Assembly (NCBI GenBank): GCA_934754735.1 | Contig: CAKVJE010000086.1 | Coordinates: 1-7,351, forward strand | Reading direction: 5' to 3' | DNA: 7,351 nucleotides | From: an uncultured Candidatus Melainabacteria bacterium | GTDB lineage: Bacteria; Cyanobacteriota; Vampirovibrionia; Gastranaerophilales; Gastranaerophilaceae | Shown: positions 5,752-7,351 of the stretch, piece after piece | How the letters are laid out: each line of letters starts with the position of its first letter | How positions within the stretch are numbered: the stretch's first letter is position 1 | Notes under the pieces: generated by a model | Seen by the model: only the letters and a program-made list of their open reading frames with translations | Databases searched by the model: none | Told to the model about the DNA's origin: nothing | Position numbers and translations under genes: made by a program

Positions 5752-6580
5752 TTTATACACAACTGCGATAAATACCCAAAAAGCTACCGTACAATGGATG
5801 GACGTTTTGGCGGACAACCTCACAAACGTTTATACTCCGGGATTTAGAGAAAACAAAGTAACATTTAAAACTTTCCTGGGCGGTGCTGTAATCGATAATA
5901 ATGTTAAAAACCTTGGTCAAGGTAAATCAACTCCAGGTACATCAAACGAAAACTTGTTCTTTGAAGGTAGCGGATATTTTATGTTGCGTTCACCTGATGG
6001 CAATGTTTCTTATACACGTCTTGGGGAATTTACATTTGACTCGGAAGGCGTTTATAAGGCTAAAAGCGGTGCGACTGTTCAAGGCTATATCCTTAACGAT
6101 AAGGGCGAAATTATGTCCGGTACAAAATCTATTAGCGATGATTTGTATCAAGAAACTGCGCTTAAAGGCGGTGCTTTGAATATTCCTACTACAAATATTA
6201 AACTTTGGATTGACCCGAATAACGGTAAATTCCTTGGTAAATATGACGAATACGAAATCAAGAATGACGGCACAATTTATGGTAAAGCTGACGGTGGTAA
6301 TCGTTCTGTTCCTTTGTATAAGATTGCGACTGCAAACTTCCATAACCCGAACGGTTTGTATGAAGTTAAGGATGGCGTTTTTGTAGAGACTCCGGAATCA
6401 GGAAAACCGGTTGTAGGGCGTGGTGAAATTCGTTCAGGCTTGTTAGAGCAAGCAAATACCGATTTTAAGGCTAATATGGCGGATTATCAGCAGGCGAAAG
6501 TTCAAATGGAACTGGTTAATGCTTTGATTAAGTCAAACAAAGACCTGCTACAATCAGCAATGGAAATGGCAACACAATAG
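5744..6580 (+). CDS. Flagellar hook/rod protein of the FlgE/FlgF/FlgG family
   Basis: A 278-residue axial protein, exported through the flagellar channel to build the rod or hook. The N-terminal helix with DVLADNLTNVYTPGFRENKV (residues 20-39) is the classic rod/hook signature (N-I-A-N-x-x-T-P-G-F). The middle has the D1-type G-S-G-Y-F-x-L-R-x-P-D-G ... Y-T-R-L-G-E-F-T-F-D-x-x-G pattern (75-103). The C-terminal helix (about 229-275) mirrors the N-terminal one, but the usual L-E-x-S-N-V is replaced by LLEQANTD. Length is nearer FlgF/FlgG (about 245-265) than typical FlgE (400 or more), while position right after fliK suggests a hook protein, so I give no symbol. Translation is probably coupled: the ATG overlaps the fliK stop by 8 bases and an AAGGGG site lies just upstream. 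flgD, often between fliK and flgE, is absent. Confidence 0.88.
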   Translation: MNDLYTTAINTQKATVQWMDVLADNLTNVYTPGFRENKVTFKTFLGGAVIDNNVKNLGQGKSTPGTSNENLFFEGSGYFMLRSPDGNVSYTRLGEFTFDSEGVYKAKSGATVQGYILNDKGEIMSGTKSISDDLYQETALKGGALNIPTTNIKLWIDPNNGKFLGKYDEYEIKNDGTIYGKADGGNRSVPLYKIATANFHNPNGLYEVKDGVFVETPESGKPVVGRGEIRSGLLEQANTDFKANMADYQQAKVQMELVNALIKSNKDLLQSAMEMATQ

Positions 6581-6613
6581 TGCCTTAGATAATGAAATTG
6601 CGATCTAAAGTAT

Positions 6614-6678
6614 TCTACCAATTTCGCGTCCTTTGTTTTATAATTAATTTATTAAGTCGATATGGCGAAATTGGTAGA
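6614..6678. repeat. 14-bp perfect inverted repeat pairing leader with tRNA D-arm
   Basis: TCTACCAATTTCGC at 6614-6627 is the exact reverse complement of GCGAAATTGGTAGA at 6665-6678, the D-arm of the tRNA-Leu gene. The arms are 37 bases apart. The left arm lies upstream of the tRNA -10 box, so only transcripts reading through from the flagellar operon would contain both arms. In those it could sequester the D-arm. There is no U-tract after the right arm, so it is not a normal terminator. Confidence 0.85.
6615..6644 (+). promoter_or_regulatory. tRNA-Leu promoter
   Basis: A perfect TATAAT at 6639-6644 lies 11 bases before the first base of the tRNA, so transcription would start about 5 bases before the mature 5' end. 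The -35 region is poor (CTACCA at 6615-6620, 18-base spacer, 3 of 6) and overlaps the antisense D-arm copy. Confidence 0.55.
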
Positions 6679-6737
6679 CGCGCATGATTCAGGTTCATGT
6701 GGAGAAATCCTTGGGGGTTCAACTCCCCCTATCGATA
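6656..6737 (+). tRNA. tRNA-Leu (anticodon CAG)
   Basis: An 82-nt class II tRNA. The acceptor stem pairs GTCGATA with TATCGAT, with a G-U first pair. The D-arm contains AAATTGGTAGAC. The anticodon stem CATGA/TCATG carries loop TTCAGGT, with anticodon CAG at 6690-6692 reading CUG codons. A long variable arm (GGA-GAAA-TCC), typical of tRNA-Leu, is followed by a T-arm of five G-C pairs around TTCAACT. The discriminator base is A at 6737. The CCA end is not encoded and must be added after transcription. A T5 run follows directly. Confidence 0.95.
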
Positions 6738-6754
6738 GTTTTTATTGCGATGAT

Positions 6755-6800
6755 TAATAAATTTGTCAGAGATGTAACACAATACATATTGTGTTACATT
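6755..6800. repeat. 46-nt repeat with 28-nt palindrome, copy 1
   Basis: It contains a 28-nt palindrome (6772-6799) with two 13-nt arms, ATGTAACACAATA and TATTGTGTTACAT, around a central CA. The left flank TAATAAATT-NN-TCAGAG is also repeated. It matches 7206-7251 at 42 of 46 positions. Downstream of the tRNA, with TTTTATCATATTTT following the palindrome, it could act as a rho-independent terminator. The palindromic form would equally suit a dimeric repressor. Confidence 0.85.
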
Positions 6801-6826
6801 TTATCATATTTTGCAGAATTAGTGAA
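6798..6826 (-). promoter_or_regulatory. Candidate leftward promoter abutting the palindrome
   Basis: On the minus strand TTCACT (6826-6821, 4 of 6) is followed after 17 bases by TGATAAAAT, an extended -10 box (TAAAAT at 6803-6798). The 28-nt palindrome would cover the start point, where a repressor would sit. No minus-strand gene is visible to the left for several kb, so any transcript would be non-coding and antisense to the tRNA and flagellar genes. Tentative. Confidence 0.25.
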
Positions 6827-7113
6827 GCATACTTGCTTATTTAAAAGTCTCTAACTGCTTTCGCCCCCCCTTCCATGTTAAATTGATTAAAGAAGAGTGA
6901 GTGAGATACGTAATATCGAACGCCTTAAACGCACCTCCTTTTTTAGAGAGCTCCTTTCTCTCGGGTTTTACACTTTATCCCCTTCCTTTGCACTATTGTC
7001 CTTGATATGACTATTTTTTATAAATTGTAAATAAATTTATCTCGGACAGTTGTGTCATTGGGGAAGGGCAGGGGAGAGGATTTTATTAATTTTAGTATAT
7101 AATACCCTCTCTA

Positions 7114-7173
7114 GAATTTCTAAATTCAAGGGCTAAAATATACAAAATAATATACCCTTTCATTAAGAAATTC
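7114..7173. repeat. 19-bp imperfect inverted repeat
   Basis: Arms 7114-7132 and 7155-7173 are reverse complements with 3 mismatches. They begin with GAATTTCT/AGAAATTC and end with AAGGG/CCCTT around a 22-base loop. No T-run follows on either strand, so a simple intrinsic terminator is unlikely. It lies directly beside the small hairpin at 7175-7193. Confidence 0.65.
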
Positions 7174-7174
7174 T

Positions 7175-7193
7175 TTCTCTCCCGAAGAGAGAA
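7175..7193. repeat. 7-bp hairpin with CCGAA/TTCGG loop
   Basis: TTCTCTC and GAGAGAA flank a 5-base loop. On the minus strand the loop reads TTCGG, close to a stable UUCG-type loop, which favours folding in a leftward transcript. The following bases are not a U-tract on either strand. Confidence 0.55.
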
Positions 7194-7205
7194 CTGTCGT
7201 TCGCC

Positions 7206-7251
7206 TAATAAATTATTCAGAGATGTAACACAATATGTATTGTGTTACATT
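7206..7251. repeat. 46-nt repeat with 28-nt palindrome, copy 2
   Basis: The same unit as at 6755-6800 in direct orientation, 451 bp downstream. The palindrome at 7223-7250 has identical 13-nt arms and differs only in the two central bases (TG rather than CA), which makes it the exact reverse complement of copy 1. It lies 26 bases before the start codon of the partial gene at 7277, where an operator or leader structure would be expected. Confidence 0.85.
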
Positions 7252-7276
7252 CTTGACCAAAATACTAGGAGTGCGA

Positions 7277-7351
7277 ATGGGAATTTTTAGCAAAAACAGA
7301 AACAAGTACAAAAATTTAAGAAAAGCGGGTTATATAATCGGTGAGCATACT
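7277..7351 (+). CDS. 5' end of an unidentified gene, cut by window edge
   Basis: Twenty-five codons of an open frame starting at an ATG with AGGAG at 7267-7271, 5 bases before it. The visible protein begins MGIFSKNRNKYKNLRKAGY and continues IIGEHT. The basic, signal-free N-terminus with an I-I-G-E-H-T stretch recalls the first coil of hexapeptide-repeat (CatB-like) acyltransferases, where I-G-x-H-T-Y-G is common. Six residues are not enough to assign this. A 28-nt palindrome ends 26 bases upstream and may control it. Confidence 0.65.
   Translation, partial: MGIFSKNRNKYKNLRKAGYIIGEHT

Larger units (their letters stand above)
6801..7205. other. Structured intergenic segment between the two palindromic repeats
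   Basis: About 400 bases with no convincing gene on either strand. Its composition is uneven: C7 at 6864-6870, CCCCTTCC at 6979-6986, a G-rich run at 7060-7079 (GGGG, GGG, GGGG, GG), and AT-rich stretches between. An anti-Shine-Dalgarno-like CACCTCCTT on the plus strand (6932-6940) reads as a strong GGAGG on the minus strand, but the GTG-started frame there is only 15 codons. A TATAAT at 7098-7103 lacks a good -35 box. Small hairpins occur at 6825-6838 and 6946-6962, and CTTTCTCTC is repeated at 6954-6962 and 7173-7181. It may hold a non-coding RNA or a decayed mobile sequence. Confidence 0.5.

Noticed and set aside
5990..6343. Minus-strand open frame within the hook/rod gene
   Set aside because: Antisense to a gene with strong family motifs. 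The composition looks like complement coding and no ribosome binding site is seen.
6585..6608. TTAGAT/ATCTAA hairpin after the hook/rod gene as a terminator
   Set aside because: The 6-bp stem with a 12-base loop and no U-tract is too weak to call an intrinsic terminator.
6888..6935. Minus-strand 15-codon frame (GTG start) next to a GGAGG sequence
   Set aside because: The GGAGG overlaps the GTG, leaving no spacer, and the peptide is short with no recognisable feature.
6932..6940. CACCTCCTT resembling the 3' end of 16S rRNA
   Set aside because: Sequence on the upstream side does not match the conserved 16S end, so a fragment of an rRNA gene is not supported.
6755..7251. The two palindromic repeats as a CRISPR array
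   Set aside because: Only two copies, 451 bp apart, with no regular spacers and no cas genes in the window.

Overview
This AT-rich window looks like the chromosome of a gut-type Gram-negative bacterium, most likely of the Vampirovibrionia/'Melainabacteria' (Gastranaerophilales) group. That placement is an inference. It rests on low GC, flagellar genes, and a short N-terminal leader of the form MKI-x-S-I, ending in a Q-G-N or N-F-x-R-K type box, on several unrelated small proteins. I recall that leader style from this lineage but cannot check it here.

Left part, minus strand (about 1-3880). A cytoplasmic zinc metallopeptidase of the M2/M3 type (2347-3879) lies upstream of an ADP-ribosyltransferase-like protein (958-2091, GTG start). 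Between them is a 144-bp nested inverted-repeat element. The ADP-ribosyltransferase gene is followed by three tandem paralogous small genes (577-930, 200-562 and one cut at position 1), separated by 27, 14 and 5 bases, so all four genes look like one operon. The small genes are mosaics: two share a 173-bp block of identical DNA and then have different C-terminal tails. This toxin-like gene plus repeated partner genes is the most interesting part of the window.

Middle, plus strand (about 3900-6580). A divergent intergenic region carries candidate promoters for both directions. It is followed by a tight flagellar operon: fliJ (export chaperone), fliK (hook-length control) and a hook/rod-family protein. 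The reading frames overlap at both junctions (17 and 8 bases), suggesting translational coupling.

Right part (6581-7351). A tRNA-Leu(CAG) gene has its own TATAAT box. It is followed by 539 bases without a convincing gene. That stretch holds two copies of a 46-nt repeat built on a 28-nt palindrome, 451 bp apart. They bracket a structured, partly G/C-run-rich segment with further hairpins. A 14-base antisense copy of the tRNA D-arm lies just before the tRNA gene. The window ends in the first 25 codons of an unidentified plus-strand gene with a good ribosome binding site.
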